A stretch of DNA of 46,698 bases from Anaerolinea sp. (lineage in GTDB: Bacteria; Chloroflexota; Limnocylindria; Limnocylindrales; CSP1-4). The position numbers were made by a program, and so were the translations under genes. The stretch covers positions 1 to 46,698 of the forward strand of contig PNKK01000017.1 of assembly GCA_013822395.1 (NCBI GenBank), written 5' to 3'. The notes below the pieces were generated by a model. The model saw only the letters and a program-made list of their open reading frames with translations, was not told the origin of the DNA and did not search any database. Of this stretch, positions 6,588 through 15,740 are shown piece by piece; positions within the stretch are counted from its first letter, which is position 1, and the number at the start of each line of letters is the position of its first letter.

Positions 6588-8474
6588 ATGACCAACCCTC
6601 CACCCAGCCTCGCCACGCCCTACCGCACGCATACCTGCGGCGCCCTCCGCGCGTCCGATGCCGGGTCGCCGGCGCGACTCGCCGGCTGGGTCCATCGCCG
6701 GCGCGACCACGGCCAGCTGATCTTCATCGACCTCCGCGACCGGCATGGGCTCACCCAGGTGGTCATCGACGCGACCGACGCGCCCGAGGCTCATGAGATC
6801 GCCTCACGAGCCCGCTCGGAGTTTGTCCTGACCGTGGCCGGCGAGGTGGTCCGCCGCCTCCCCGGCACGGAGAACCCACGCCTGCCGACCGGCGAGATCG
6901 AGCTCCGGGCGTCCGACGTCACGATCCTCAACGAGGCGAAGACGCCGCCGTTCTACATCAACGATCCGGACGCCCCGATCGACGAGACCCTGCGCCTGCG
7001 GTACCGCTACCTCGACATCCGGCGCGAGGCGATGCAGCAACGACTCCTGCTCCGGAGCCGGCTCGTCCAGGCGATCCGTGAGGTTCACCATGCCAGTGGC
7101 TTCGTCGAGGTCGAGACGCCAAACCTGATCAAGAGCACGCCCGAAGGCGCCCGCGACTTCATCGTCCCGTCACGGCTTCAGCCCGGTGCCGTCTACGCCC
7201 TCCCGCAGAGCCCGCAGCAGCTGAAGCAGCTGCTCATGGTCGCCGGCGTGGATCGCTACTTCCAGATCGCCCGCTGCTTCCGGGACGAGGACCTGCGCGG
7301 CGACCGACAGCCCGAGTTCACCCAGCTGGACCTCGAGATGAGCTTCGTCGACGAGGCGACCGTCATGGACTTCGTGGAGCGGATGGCGATCGAGGTCAGC
7401 CGCGCCGTGGTTCCCGAGCGGCCGATCCTCGCGACGCTGTTCCCGCGGTTCACGTTCGCGGAGGCGATGGAGCGGTTCGGGTCGGACAAGCCAGACCTCC
7501 GGTTCGGGATGGAGCTCGTGGACCTCGCGCCGGAGCTCGCTGGAACGGACGGGGCCGCGGCGTCGGGGTTCCGCGTCTTCGACGAGGTGCTCGCGGCCGG
7601 TGGCCGCGTGAAGGCGATCTCGGTGCCGGGTCTCGGCGCCGCGCCGCGCAGCCGGATCGACGAGCTCACTGAGACGGCGAAGCGGTTCGGCGCGAAGGGC
7701 CTCGCGCACCTGTCGGTCGAGGCCGAAGGCGCGGTCAAGGGCCCGATCGTGAAGTTCCTCGGCGACGACCTTGCAGAGCGGCTGGTCGCTCGGGCTGAGG
7801 CGAATCCCGGCGATCTCGTCCTGATCGTGGCCGACACGGCCGACGTGACGAACGACGTTCTCGGGCGGCTCCGGGCCGAGCTCGGGACGCGCCTGGCGCT
7901 GGCCGATCCGAACGTCCTCGCCTATGGCTGGGTCCATCGCTTCCCGATGTACCAGTGGGACACGGAGAACGGCCGCTGGGATGCGACACACAACCCGTTC
8001 TCCGGCGTGGTGCCGGAGGACGAGGCGCTCCTGACGACGACCTCGGGCGACCCCGCGGCGCCGGCCCCCGGCGATCCGGCCGGCCGTGCCCGCGCGATGC
8101 AGTACGACATCGTCCTCAACGGCTGGGAGCTCGGCGGCGGATCCGTCCGGATCTGGCGCCGGGATCTCCTCGAGCGGAGCTTCGCCCTCCAGGGCTACAG
8201 CCTGGAGCGAATGCGGAGCATGTTCGGGGCGATCCTCGACGCGTTCGAGTACGGCGCGCCGCCGCACGGCGGGATCGCGCTCGGCATCGACCGGTGGGCG
8301 GCTCTCCTCACCAACCAGGCCACGATCCGTGAGGTGATGGCTTTCCCGAAGACGCAGTCGGGCAGCGACCCGATGCTCGAGGCGCCGTCCGAGCCGGATC
8401 CCGGCCAGTACGCGGAGCTGGGCCTGCGGTTCGTCGGGATTCCGGGGAAGCCGCCGGCCGCTCCAGACGGCTGA
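6588..8474 (+). CDS. aspS: Aspartyl-tRNA synthetase
   Basis: A class II synthetase of 628 residues that charges tRNA-Asp (or tRNA-Asp and tRNA-Asn if non-discriminating) with aspartate in the cytoplasm. In order: the OB-fold anticodon-binding domain (LAGWVHRRRDHGQLIFIDLRDRHG), the catalytic core with motif 2 (FRDEDLRGDRQPEFTQLD), the bacterial GAD insertion in the middle, and motif 3 (GGIALGIDRWAALL). Length is typical of bacterial-type AspRS rather than the short archaeal type. ATG 6588 lacks a Shine-Dalgarno sequence but has TACGAT nine bases upstream. It converges on the YgfK-like gene, with only 14 bases between stop codons. Confidence 0.97.
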   Translation: MTNPPPSLATPYRTHTCGALRASDAGSPARLAGWVHRRRDHGQLIFIDLRDRHGLTQVVIDATDAPEAHEIASRARSEFVLTVAGEVVRRLPGTENPRLPTGEIELRASDVTILNEAKTPPFYINDPDAPIDETLRLRYRYLDIRREAMQQRLLLRSRLVQAIREVHHASGFVEVETPNLIKSTPEGARDFIVPSRLQPGAVYALPQSPQQLKQLLMVAGVDRYFQIARCFRDEDLRGDRQPEFTQLDLEMSFVDEATVMDFVERMAIEVSRAVVPERPILATLFPRFTFAEAMERFGSDKPDLRFGMELVDLAPELAGTDGAAASGFRVFDEVLAAGGRVKAISVPGLGAAPRSRIDELTETAKRFGAKGLAHLSVEAEGAVKGPIVKFLGDDLAERLVARAEANPGDLVLIVADTADVTNDVLGRLRAELGTRLALADPNVLAYGWVHRFPMYQWDTENGRWDATHNPFSGVVPEDEALLTTTSGDPAAPAPGDPAGRARAMQYDIVLNGWELGGGSVRIWRRDLLERSFALQGYSLERMRSMFGAILDAFEYGAPPHGGIALGIDRWAALLTNQATIREVMAFPKTQSGSDPMLEAPSEPDPGQYAELGLRFVGIPGKPPAAPDG

Positions 8475-8488
8475 CGCAGCGGGCGGCG

Positions 8489-10309
8489 TCACGCGTCGGC
8501 GGCGGTGAGATCAGCCGGATCGAGGGGCAGGCCCTCGGGAGCGTTGAGGATCTCGGCGAGCCGCATGGCGTCGGCCTCGAGGCCGGGGCTCGGCGTCACC
8601 GAGACGCTCCCGTGGGAGCCGGCCAGGAGGAACCCGGGTCGATCGCCGCGCGGGAAGCGGTCCGGGTCGAGGAAGAGGGCCGGCTTCACGGCTGCCGGGT
8701 CGCCTTCCTCGGGGCAGAAGACCATGCAGTTGCCGCATTCGTTGCACAGCTCGGCGAAGAGCAGGTACTGCTGCCTTCCGGCGATCCCCATTCCGGCGGG
8801 GGTCGGAAGGCGGAAGAAGGCGTCGTTCGGGCAGACGGTCACGCAGACGTTGCACTCGACACAGCCCCACCGTTCGAGAACGTGGTCGACGCGCCGCGGC
8901 AGCCTGGCCGTGCCGGCCTGTGTGTAGGCGGCGCTCTGCGCCGGGTCGCGGAGCGCCGCGACGTAGGCCGCGAGCGCGCCCGGGAAGCCGGCCGCCAGCG
9001 CCGCTGACCGCTCGTGCGCCCGCCAGGTCTCGAGGTCCGCGCAACCGGTCGCGCTTATCGCGTCGGCCAGCGCGCTCAGCATCGGCCTGAGCCGCCCGTA
9101 GCCGCCCGGCTTGAGCAGGTCCGAGCAGACCGTGATCGGCGCCAGTCCGAGTCCGGCGACCTTCGGGAAGTTGGCCTTCGTGATCCCGGCCGAGAAGCTC
9201 ACCTCGACCGTGCCCTCGTGCCCGTCGATCGCAAGCGTGCCCGGCAACGCCCGATCGAGCTCGCCGAGGAGGGTCGTCGCGAGGACGTGGAGCGGCGGCC
9301 CGGACAGGTACATCGGGTCGTCGGGCAGGAACCCGCGGTGGTTCTCCACGACGAGCGTGTTCGTGAGCTTGATCCCGAATCGCCGCCCGTGCTCCCGGGC
9401 GGCGGCGTCGAGATCGCCGATCAGCTCGAGCGCGCGAGAGAAGGAGAGATCGGCGTCGAAGGCGGACCGGCGGAGCCGGATCTCGTCAAAGCCGAGCTCG
9501 CCCGAGAGGATCTCGCCGACTCTGTCGAACCCGAGCAGGGTCGGATTGAGCTTGACGACGACATCGAGCCCGTGACGGGTCATCAGGTGCCTGGCGATGG
9601 CATCGATCTCGTCGGGCGGGCAGCCGTGGAACGTCGAGAGGGTGACCGAGCCCGCCACCCGGGACGGGAAGGGGTGATTCCGCCAGGCGGCGAACGGTTC
9701 GGGGATCTCGGGGCGGAGTCGCTCGATCGTCTCGGTGGCGTCGATGAGCCCGTCGATGAAGGCGGCCACGCGCTCGGACGAGATCCCGGCGAGGTCGTAG
9801 CCGACCGAGATGTCGAAGATGTGAGCACCGGCGTCGGGCCCGATGAACGGTTCGAGCTCCTCCCAGCCGCGGAGGATCTCGATGATCAGCCACGCCTTGA
9901 CGTACTCCTCGAGGGACTGGTCGATCCGCAGCTCCTGGCTCCACTCGACGTTGTAGCCGACCGTCTCCATGTCGATGCACGGGCGGGAGATGGCGAGCTC
10001 GTCGAGCGCCTGGACGGTCTTGAGCTCCACGATCCGGGACCCGCCGAGCCAGCCGAGGACGATGTTCTGCGCGAGCTGTGTGTGGGGGCCGGCGGCCGGG
10101 CCGAGCGGCGTGGCGGCCCGGCGACCGAGGAACCTGACGGACAGATCGGGCGCGGTGGAGGCGTTGAAGAAGCGGGTGGCGGGGAGGTCGAAGATCCGCC
10201 CCCGGGTCCGCCACTCGCGGGCAATCCGGCCGAGGAGCACCCCGAGCGGAAACGGGGTGAACGGCGCGGCGCCGGATGCGTGCCCGGCGGCGGTTCCGGT
10301 GGCGCTCAC
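8489..10309 (-). CDS. Compact YgfK-like iron-sulfur oxidoreductase lacking the GltD module
   Basis: The 606-residue product matches the two ends of E. coli YgfK. Residues to about 420 form the dihydroorotate-dehydrogenase-like region: PLGPAAGPHTQLAQNIV, IVELKTVQ, TLSTFHGCPPDEIDAI, VVKLNPTLLGF, KLTNTL and TVCSDLLKPGGYGRL. The C-terminal part has two ferredoxin-type clusters, C-VE-C-NV-C-VTV-C-P near 480 and C-NE-C-GN-C-MVF-C-P near 517. YgfK itself is about 1030 residues because a GltD-like FAD/NAD(P)H domain sits between these parts; that module is absent here. YgfK belongs to the selenium/molybdenum hydroxylase and urate catabolism locus, where it is thought to act as a reductase. Last gene of the minus-strand operon, 21 bases after the SsnA-like gene. 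Confidence 0.82.
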   Translation of the reverse strand: MSATGTAAGHASGAAPFTPFPLGVLLGRIAREWRTRGRIFDLPATRFFNASTAPDLSVRFLGRRAATPLGPAAGPHTQLAQNIVLGWLGGSRIVELKTVQALDELAISRPCIDMETVGYNVEWSQELRIDQSLEEYVKAWLIIEILRGWEELEPFIGPDAGAHIFDISVGYDLAGISSERVAAFIDGLIDATETIERLRPEIPEPFAAWRNHPFPSRVAGSVTLSTFHGCPPDEIDAIARHLMTRHGLDVVVKLNPTLLGFDRVGEILSGELGFDEIRLRRSAFDADLSFSRALELIGDLDAAAREHGRRFGIKLTNTLVVENHRGFLPDDPMYLSGPPLHVLATTLLGELDRALPGTLAIDGHEGTVEVSFSAGITKANFPKVAGLGLAPITVCSDLLKPGGYGRLRPMLSALADAISATGCADLETWRAHERSAALAAGFPGALAAYVAALRDPAQSAAYTQAGTARLPRRVDHVLERWGCVECNVCVTVCPNDAFFRLPTPAGMGIAGRQQYLLFAELCNECGNCMVFCPEEGDPAAVKPALFLDPDRFPRGDRPGFLLAGSHGSVSVTPSPGLEADAMRLAEILNAPEGLPLDPADLTAADA

Positions 10310-10330
10310 GGATGGGTCCTCATCGGGAGC

Positions 10331-11365
10331 TCAGAGGCGGGCATGGAGACGGGCGGCCTGCTCGCGAGCCTTCGCCCGGACCTCGACGGCGTCGACCCTC
10401 GTCGGCCGACCGTCGGCCCACACCACGTCACCGCCGACCTCGACCCGGAGCGGACGGATCCCCGGCGTGAAGGCGACGTGCCAGGGGGTCATCGGCTCGT
10501 ACGACCAGGTGACCCGGTCGCCACGCGCCGCGGGCACGAGGTCCCAGCCGGTCTCGAGCCACCCCCACGCCGTCTCCGGTGAGGCGGTGACGTCGACCGA
10601 CCGCCCGAGGGCGTAGGCCAGGCGGAACGTCTCGATCATGTGCGCCCCGATCCCGTCGGTTCCAAGCGCCACCGGGTTCGAGAACCGCGCCGGATTTGCG
10701 TAGCCCACCGCATTGTTGAGGTTCGAGTACGGGTTGTGGACGATCGTCCCGGCCAGGCCGTGGTCCGTCGGCAGGTGGACGCCGTGGGCGAGGAGCCAGC
10801 GGTCGGTCGCGTGGCGGGCGAGGCGTGCCGGAGCCCCGGCATCCTCGGGGCCCTCGCAGACATGGATGTGGACGCCGACCCCGGACTCCCCGGCGAGCGC
10901 CGCCGCCGCTTCGAGGGTGCCGTCGCCGCAGGTGAAGGCGGCATGGATCCCGACCAGGCCGGCGCCGCCCGCGCCAAGGAACCGTCGGTTCTCCTCGAGG
11001 CCGCGCCGCGCGCCGTCCGGGCCGTGGCGATCGGTGACCCCGTAGGCGCACACGACCCGCACCCCGACCTCGGCACACGCGTCGGCGATGACGGACAGCG
11101 ACCCCTCGATGGAGTTCGGCGATTCATGGTGGTCGACGATCGCCGTCGTGCCGGATTCCAGGGCTTCGAGGGCGCCGAGCTTCGCCGACCACTCGATCAT
11201 CTCGAGGTCCAGGGCGGTGTCGAGGCGCCACCAGACCTGTTCGAGGATCTCGCGGAAGGTCGTCGGGACCCTCGGCTGGGCGGGCATGCCACGGGCGAGC
11301 GCCGAATAGAGATGGTGGTGGGCACAGACGAGCCCGGGCGTTTCGGCCGGCCCGAGCTCGATCAT
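10331..11365 (-). CDS. SsnA-like amidohydrolase, shortened
   Basis: A 344-residue member of the amidohydrolase superfamily. Recognisable SsnA blocks are PGLVCAHHHLYSALARGM (metal HxH at 16-18), FREILEQVWWRLDTALD, GTTAIVDHHESPNSIEGSLS, HIHVCEG, HNPYSNLNNAVGYA, and the metal Asp in LGTDGIGAHMIETF. SsnA proteins are about 440 residues; here the N-terminal beta-sandwich strand segment (about 50 residues) is absent and the region after GTDGIG is also compressed. The start ATG 11365 overlaps the XdhD stop (ATGA), so no longer start is available. The family hydrolyses ring or exocyclic C-N bonds; in urate-degrading loci SsnA acts on a purine-ring intermediate. Confidence 0.8.
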   Translation of the reverse strand: MIELGPAETPGLVCAHHHLYSALARGMPAQPRVPTTFREILEQVWWRLDTALDLEMIEWSAKLGALEALESGTTAIVDHHESPNSIEGSLSVIADACAEVGVRVVCAYGVTDRHGPDGARRGLEENRRFLGAGGAGLVGIHAAFTCGDGTLEAAAALAGESGVGVHIHVCEGPEDAGAPARLARHATDRWLLAHGVHLPTDHGLAGTIVHNPYSNLNNAVGYANPARFSNPVALGTDGIGAHMIETFRLAYALGRSVDVTASPETAWGWLETGWDLVPAARGDRVTWSYEPMTPWHVAFTPGIRPLRVEVGGDVVWADGRPTRVDAVEVRAKAREQAARLHARL

Positions 11366-14064
11366 TCCGTCACGTCCGGCACAGCCGCGGCCGGTACCGG
11401 CGCGCGCGGCGGACTCCCGGCCCGCCGGGACGTCGCGCGCGACGCGGGCACCGTGAGGCGTGGAACGGCCGCGCGGGCCGCCGCCGAGTCGCGCATCGGG
11501 AGGCTCGTCCGGCGGATCCCGTCGTGCCGGTAGAGGGCGCCCGCGACCGCTGACGCCGTCGGAACGAGGACGGCCTCACCCATGCCCTTCGCACCGTACG
11601 GACCCTCGGGCTGCGGTTCCTCGACGAAGATGCACTCGACCGGCGGCATCCCCGCGGGCGGGATGATGCCCAGTGACTTCACGGTCTCGGTCACCGGCCG
11701 CCCGCCCTCGACGACGAACGACTCGCTGAGCGCCTGCCCGAGGCCCATGTGGACACCACCCTCCACCTGCCCCTCGAGGAGCGTCCGGTTGATGACCCGT
11801 CCGACGTCGTGGGCGGCGATGACCTTCTCGATCCGGCCGTCGTCGTCGAGCAGGACGACCTGGGTCGCCCAGCCGTACCCGAAGTGGGTGACGGGCTCGT
11901 CGATGTCCGGCCCGAGCGGTGTCGTCCAGTCGACGACGACCTCGCCGTAGAACTCGCGGCCCGCGAGCGCGGCGACCGCCGCCCGATCGGGAGGATCGCC
12001 TTCCAGCGCCGCCGTCAGCCTCGCCGCCGCCTCGATGACCGCTCGTCCGCCGAGCATCGTGGCGCGCGAGGCGGTCGTCTCGCCGGTATCGAGCTCGTAC
12101 GACGTATCGACGAGGACTCGCACCCGCTCGGGCGGCAGGCCGAGCTCGTGGCACGCGATCTGCTGGAAGGCCGTGTGGCAACCCTGACCCATCTCGGTCC
12201 AGGAGTGGAACAGGCTCACCGTGCCGTCGGCCTCGGGACGGAGAATCGCCTTGCCGTACTCGCGCAGGCCGTTGCCGATGCCGGTGTTCTTCGCCGCACA
12301 GGCGATTCCCGCGTAGCGGGCGGCGCGGTAGGCGTCGCGGACGGCGAGGAGGGTCTTCTTCAGGCCGACGCCCGGGCCCAGCCGCTGGCCGGTTCCGAAC
12401 TGGTCGTCGGTCTCCAGGGCGTTGCGCCAGCGGATCTCCCAACCGTCGATGCCGACGCGCTCGGCCAGGACGTCGAGGAGGCCCTCCAGCGCGAAGTTGG
12501 CCTGGTTGGCGCCGAAGCCGCGCATCGCCCCGGATGGCGGGTTGTTCGTGTAGACCGCGCGCGCTTCGACATCGACGTTCGGGACGCGGTAGGCGCCGCA
12601 GGCGTGCCCGGCCGCCCGCTCGAGCACCTTGCCGCCGACGCTCGCGTATGCGCCGTTGTCGCCGACGAGCCGGGCACGGACGGCCAACAGGCGGCCCTCC
12701 TCGTCGCAGCCGACGGTGTAATCCATCGTGAACGGGTGGCGCTTCACGTGGAAGCCGAGGCTCTCGCGCCGGCTGAGGGCCAGGAGGACCGGGTGGCCGG
12801 AGACGAGGGCGAGGAGGGCGGCCTGGCCCTGGACGTTCAGGTCCTCCTTGCCCCCGAACGCTCCACCGGTCGAGACCTGCGTCACGCGCACGTCCGCCTC
12901 CGGCAGGTCGAGGAACGAGGCGACCTGGCGGCGGTCCTCCCAGGCGCCCTGGCCCTGTGAGTAGAGGCGGACGCGCGGCTCGGCGGCCGGTCCGCCGCCG
13001 GCGTGCGGCACGGCGAGGCACGACTCCGGTTCGAGGAACGCGTGCTCGATCGCCTCGGTCCGGAACGTGTCGCTGGCGACGAACGCGGCGCTCGCCAGGG
13101 CGGCGTCCACGTCGCCGCGCCGGACGACCGACAGCGAGACGAGGTTGCCGCCGTCGTGGAGGGCCGGTGCATCTGCCGCCAGCGCGGCGAACGGGTCCGT
13201 GACGGGCTCGAGGACGTCGTAGTCGACCTCGACGAGCGCGGCGGCCTCTCGGGCGGTCTCGCGCGTCTCGGCGGCAACGGCCGCCAGCACGTCCCCCACG
13301 TAGCGCGTCGTCTCGCCCTCGGCGACGAAGAGCGGCCAGTCGTCCACGATGAGGCCCTGGCGTCGCTTGCCGGGCACGTCCCGCCACGTCGCCACGGCGA
13401 CGACGCCGGGCAGGGCCGCCGCCCGCGACGTATCGATCCGTCGAACCAGCGCCCGCGGGTGATCGGAGAAGCGGATCGCCCCGTGGAGCATCCCCGGCAC
13501 GCGCAGGTCGTTGACGAACGGTCGCTCGCCGAGGGCGAGCTCGCGCCCCTCATAGCGTGCGGTCCGCGACCCGATCGCGCCGGTCCGCTCGACGGACGGC
13601 GGGGGACCGCCGCGCCGCGCGCCCGCCACGAGCTCGATCGCGTCGATCACCTTGACGTAGCCGGTACAGCGACAGAGATTGCCGGCCAGTGCCCGGGCGA
13701 TCCCGGCGCGCCCGGGATCCGGCTCGCGCCGCAGGAGCGCCTCGGCCTTCATGACGATGCCGGGCGAGCAGAAGCCGCACTGCGAGGCACCGGTCGCGGT
13801 CATCGCATCGGCCCATAGGTCCCGTGCCTCGGCCGGCAGCCCCTCCAGCGTCACGACCGAGCGGCCGGCGAAGCGTGCGGCCGGCTGGGCGCAAGAGACG
13901 ACCGCGCGACCATCGACCATGACCGTGCAGGCTCCGCACGAGCCCTCGGGAGCGCAGCCGTCCTTCATCGAGCGCAGGCCGAGCTCGCCGCGCAGCACCT
14001 CGAGGAGGCTCGCGTCCGGCCGCGCCGGGACGACCACCGCCCGGCCGTTCAGCATGAGCTCCAT
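11362..14064 (-). CDS. XdhD-like molybdenum hydroxylase, fused [2Fe-2S] and Mo subunits
   Basis: A 900-residue xanthine-oxidase-family enzyme. Residues 1-150 form the two [2Fe-2S] domains: plant-type cluster Cys 37, 43, 46 and 58, and the second cluster Cys 96, 99, 131 and 133 (CGFC and CRC). From about 170 on comes the molybdopterin-binding subunit, with GGAFGGKEDLNVQGQAA, AMRGFGANQANFALE, and the active-site base E830 in GAKGMGEAVLVP. The iron-sulfur/Mo fusion and the neighbours (SsnA-, YgfK- and MocA-like genes) are as in E. coli xdhD. No FAD subunit (XdhB or YgfM type) is encoded nearby, so electrons must leave the clusters by another partner. Start ATG 14064 has GGAAGG upstream. Expected chemistry is hydroxylation of a purine or related heterocycle. 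Confidence 0.88.
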   Translation of the reverse strand: MELMLNGRAVVVPARPDASLLEVLRGELGLRSMKDGCAPEGSCGACTVMVDGRAVVSCAQPAARFAGRSVVTLEGLPAEARDLWADAMTATGASQCGFCSPGIVMKAEALLRREPDPGRAGIARALAGNLCRCTGYVKVIDAIELVAGARRGGPPPSVERTGAIGSRTARYEGRELALGERPFVNDLRVPGMLHGAIRFSDHPRALVRRIDTSRAAALPGVVAVATWRDVPGKRRQGLIVDDWPLFVAEGETTRYVGDVLAAVAAETRETAREAAALVEVDYDVLEPVTDPFAALAADAPALHDGGNLVSLSVVRRGDVDAALASAAFVASDTFRTEAIEHAFLEPESCLAVPHAGGGPAAEPRVRLYSQGQGAWEDRRQVASFLDLPEADVRVTQVSTGGAFGGKEDLNVQGQAALLALVSGHPVLLALSRRESLGFHVKRHPFTMDYTVGCDEEGRLLAVRARLVGDNGAYASVGGKVLERAAGHACGAYRVPNVDVEARAVYTNNPPSGAMRGFGANQANFALEGLLDVLAERVGIDGWEIRWRNALETDDQFGTGQRLGPGVGLKKTLLAVRDAYRAARYAGIACAAKNTGIGNGLREYGKAILRPEADGTVSLFHSWTEMGQGCHTAFQQIACHELGLPPERVRVLVDTSYELDTGETTASRATMLGGRAVIEAAARLTAALEGDPPDRAAVAALAGREFYGEVVVDWTTPLGPDIDEPVTHFGYGWATQVVLLDDDGRIEKVIAAHDVGRVINRTLLEGQVEGGVHMGLGQALSESFVVEGGRPVTETVKSLGIIPPAGMPPVECIFVEEPQPEGPYGAKGMGEAVLVPTASAVAGALYRHDGIRRTSLPMRDSAAARAAVPRLTVPASRATSRRAGSPPRAPVPAAAVPDVTE

Positions 14065-14134
14065 TGGACCGTCCTTCCCGGCGCAGGTGGCCAGCTGGCT
14101 CTGGCGGGGCGCTGACCCCCCTGTCGAACTGTAG

Positions 14135-15670
14135 CTAGACCGGCGCTCCCACCTCTGCGTTCAACTCGAGAATCGCCTCATCCCATTGGGCGAGCACACC
14201 ACGCAGGGCCTGCCAGAACTCCTGCTTCGAGCGGGCCGAGAACTCGTCGAGACTCAGCCCGCGCTGCTCCACCCACGTGTAGTAGCCGAGATTGAAGATC
14301 CGGCACCGATCGAAGTCCGTCAACTCGAGGAGGTTCCCTGCATCCGCCCCGAGCAGGTGTCGTTCGACGACTGCGGAGGCGTCGCGCCTCGTGAATTCGC
14401 CGCCGAAGAGCTCGGCGAGGACCTTCGGAGCCTCGCTGCGGTACAGCGCCGCGCCGTCCGTTGCCACCGTCATCACGACGTCACCCGGTCCCAGACCGTA
14501 GTGCTTCACCGTCTTGATCGCGGCGACGACGTTGCAGAGGCTCGACAGCCCGAAGAGATCGAGCGCTTCGACGATCGCCTCGGGAACGCCGGACTCAGCG
14601 AGGTACGAGCGCCCGACGGGCGTCGAGAGCAGGAGATTAAGCTGGTCGGTCGCCTCGTCGGAGATGTCGACGATGAGGTCTGTGTTCATCACGTTGTGGA
14701 TGAGCGGGACGTGCTTGTCACCGATCCCCTGGATGTTGTGCTCGCCAAAGCCGTTCATGAGGAGGGTCGGACACTCGAGGGCCTCGACGGCGACGATCTT
14801 CGTGCCATATCGCTCCTTCAGCGTGTCGCCGGCGCCGATCGTCCCCGCGGAACCTGACGCCGAGACGAAGGCACGCAGCTGAAGATCAGGCTCCACCGAC
14901 CGGAGCGACTCGAAGACGGCGGCGAAGGCGGCCGAGGTGACCTCGCGGTGAACCAGGTGGTTCCCGTACTCCGAGAACTGGTTGAGGATCACGTTGGATG
15001 GATCCGCCGCCAGCTCATCGCACCGCTCGTAGATCTCGCGGACGTTGCTCTCCGAGCCCGGCGTTCGGATGATGTCCTCCGGGTTGGATACCCATTCCTC
15101 GAGCCACCGGAACCGCTCGGAGCTCATCCCCTCGGGCAGGACGGCGACGCCCCGGCAGCCGAGGATCCGCGACAGGGCCACCCCTCCGCGACAGTAGTTG
15201 CCCGTCGATGGCCAGACCGCACGCTGCGTCCGTGGGTCGAAGCGGCCCGTCGCGAGCCGGGGCACCAGGCAGGCATACGCAGCGAGCAGCTTGTGGGACC
15301 CGATCATCGGGAACAGTGCGCCGAGCAGCACCACGATCGGGGCGTCGACGCCGGTCAGGCTCTTGGGCAGGACGACATGAGCCGGAACGGCGACACGATC
15401 CCGTCGCGACGGCCCGTTGTACCAGTGGATGCGGAAGAGGTTGCTCGGGTCGGCGGCATCCGGATCGACGGCGTCGAGGATGTCATCCCTCCCGGCTTCC
15501 TCTGGCATCGCGAGCTGGCGGAACGTCGGGAGCGTGATCGACCGCTCGCGCAGGACCTCGATCGTCCTCTCGTATGCGCCCCGGTCCACGATCCCGGTCT
15601 CGACGAACAGCGACGGCAGCGCGAGCAACACTCCGTCTACGGTTGGGGGCGCGGACGTGTCGTGCGCCAT
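14135..15670 (-). CDS. Fold-type II PLP-dependent lyase-like protein
   Basis: A 511-residue member of the cysteine-synthase/threonine-dehydratase fold. The probable Schiff-base lysine is K127 in [13 protein letters not shown]; the substrate loop is [17 protein letters not shown] and the phosphate-binding glycine-rich loop is [13 protein letters not shown]. The product is much longer than YgeX (about 400 residues), with N- and C-terminal extensions. ATG 15670 is chosen for the AAGGAAGG ribosome site; the frame stays open to 15811 but would overlap the nitrilase gene. It lies 70 bases after the carbamoylase gene on the same strand. In urate loci YgeX, another fold-type II enzyme, splits 2,3-diaminopropionate to pyruvate and ammonia; this protein could play that part, but its substrate is not shown. 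Confidence 0.72.
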   Translation of the reverse strand: MAHDTSAPPTVDGVLLALPSLFVETGIVDRGAYERTIEVLRERSITLPTFRQLAMPEEAGRDDILDAVDPDAADPSNLFRIHWYNGPSRRDRVAVPAHVVLPKSLTGVDAPIVVLLGALFPMIGSHKLLAAYACLVPRLATGRFDPRTQRAVWPSTGNYCRGGVALSRILGCRGVAVLPEGMSSERFRWLEEWVSNPEDIIRTPGSESNVREIYERCDELAADPSNVILNQFSEYGNHLVHREVTSAAFAAVFESLRSVEPDLQLRAFVSASGSAGTIGAGDTLKERYGTKIVAVEALECPTLLMNGFGEHNIQGIGDKHVPLIHNVMNTDLIVDISDEATDQLNLLLSTPVGRSYLAESGVPEAIVEALDLFGLSSLCNVVAAIKTVKHYGLGPGDVVMTVATDGAALYRSEAPKVLAELFGGEFTRRDASAVVERHLLGADAGNLLELTDFDRCRIFNLGYYTWVEQRGLSLDEFSARSKQEFWQALRGVLAQWDEAILELNAEVGAPV

Positions 15671-15740
15671 GGCTTGACCTTCCTTGTCATTGCCGGCGGG
15701 CGCCCGGCGACGGGGCGCCTGCCACACTGAGTCGGGCCGG

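Noticed and set aside
8472..8491. Bidirectional terminator between aspS and the YgfK-like gene
   Set aside because: TGACGC/GCGTCA gives only a 6-bp stem overlapping the stop codons, with no T-tract on either side.
9014..10582. Long plus-strand open frame opposite the YgfK-like and SsnA-like genes
   Set aside because: Low-complexity Arg/Glu/Pro product with no start-site support; it spans two recognised minus-strand genes.
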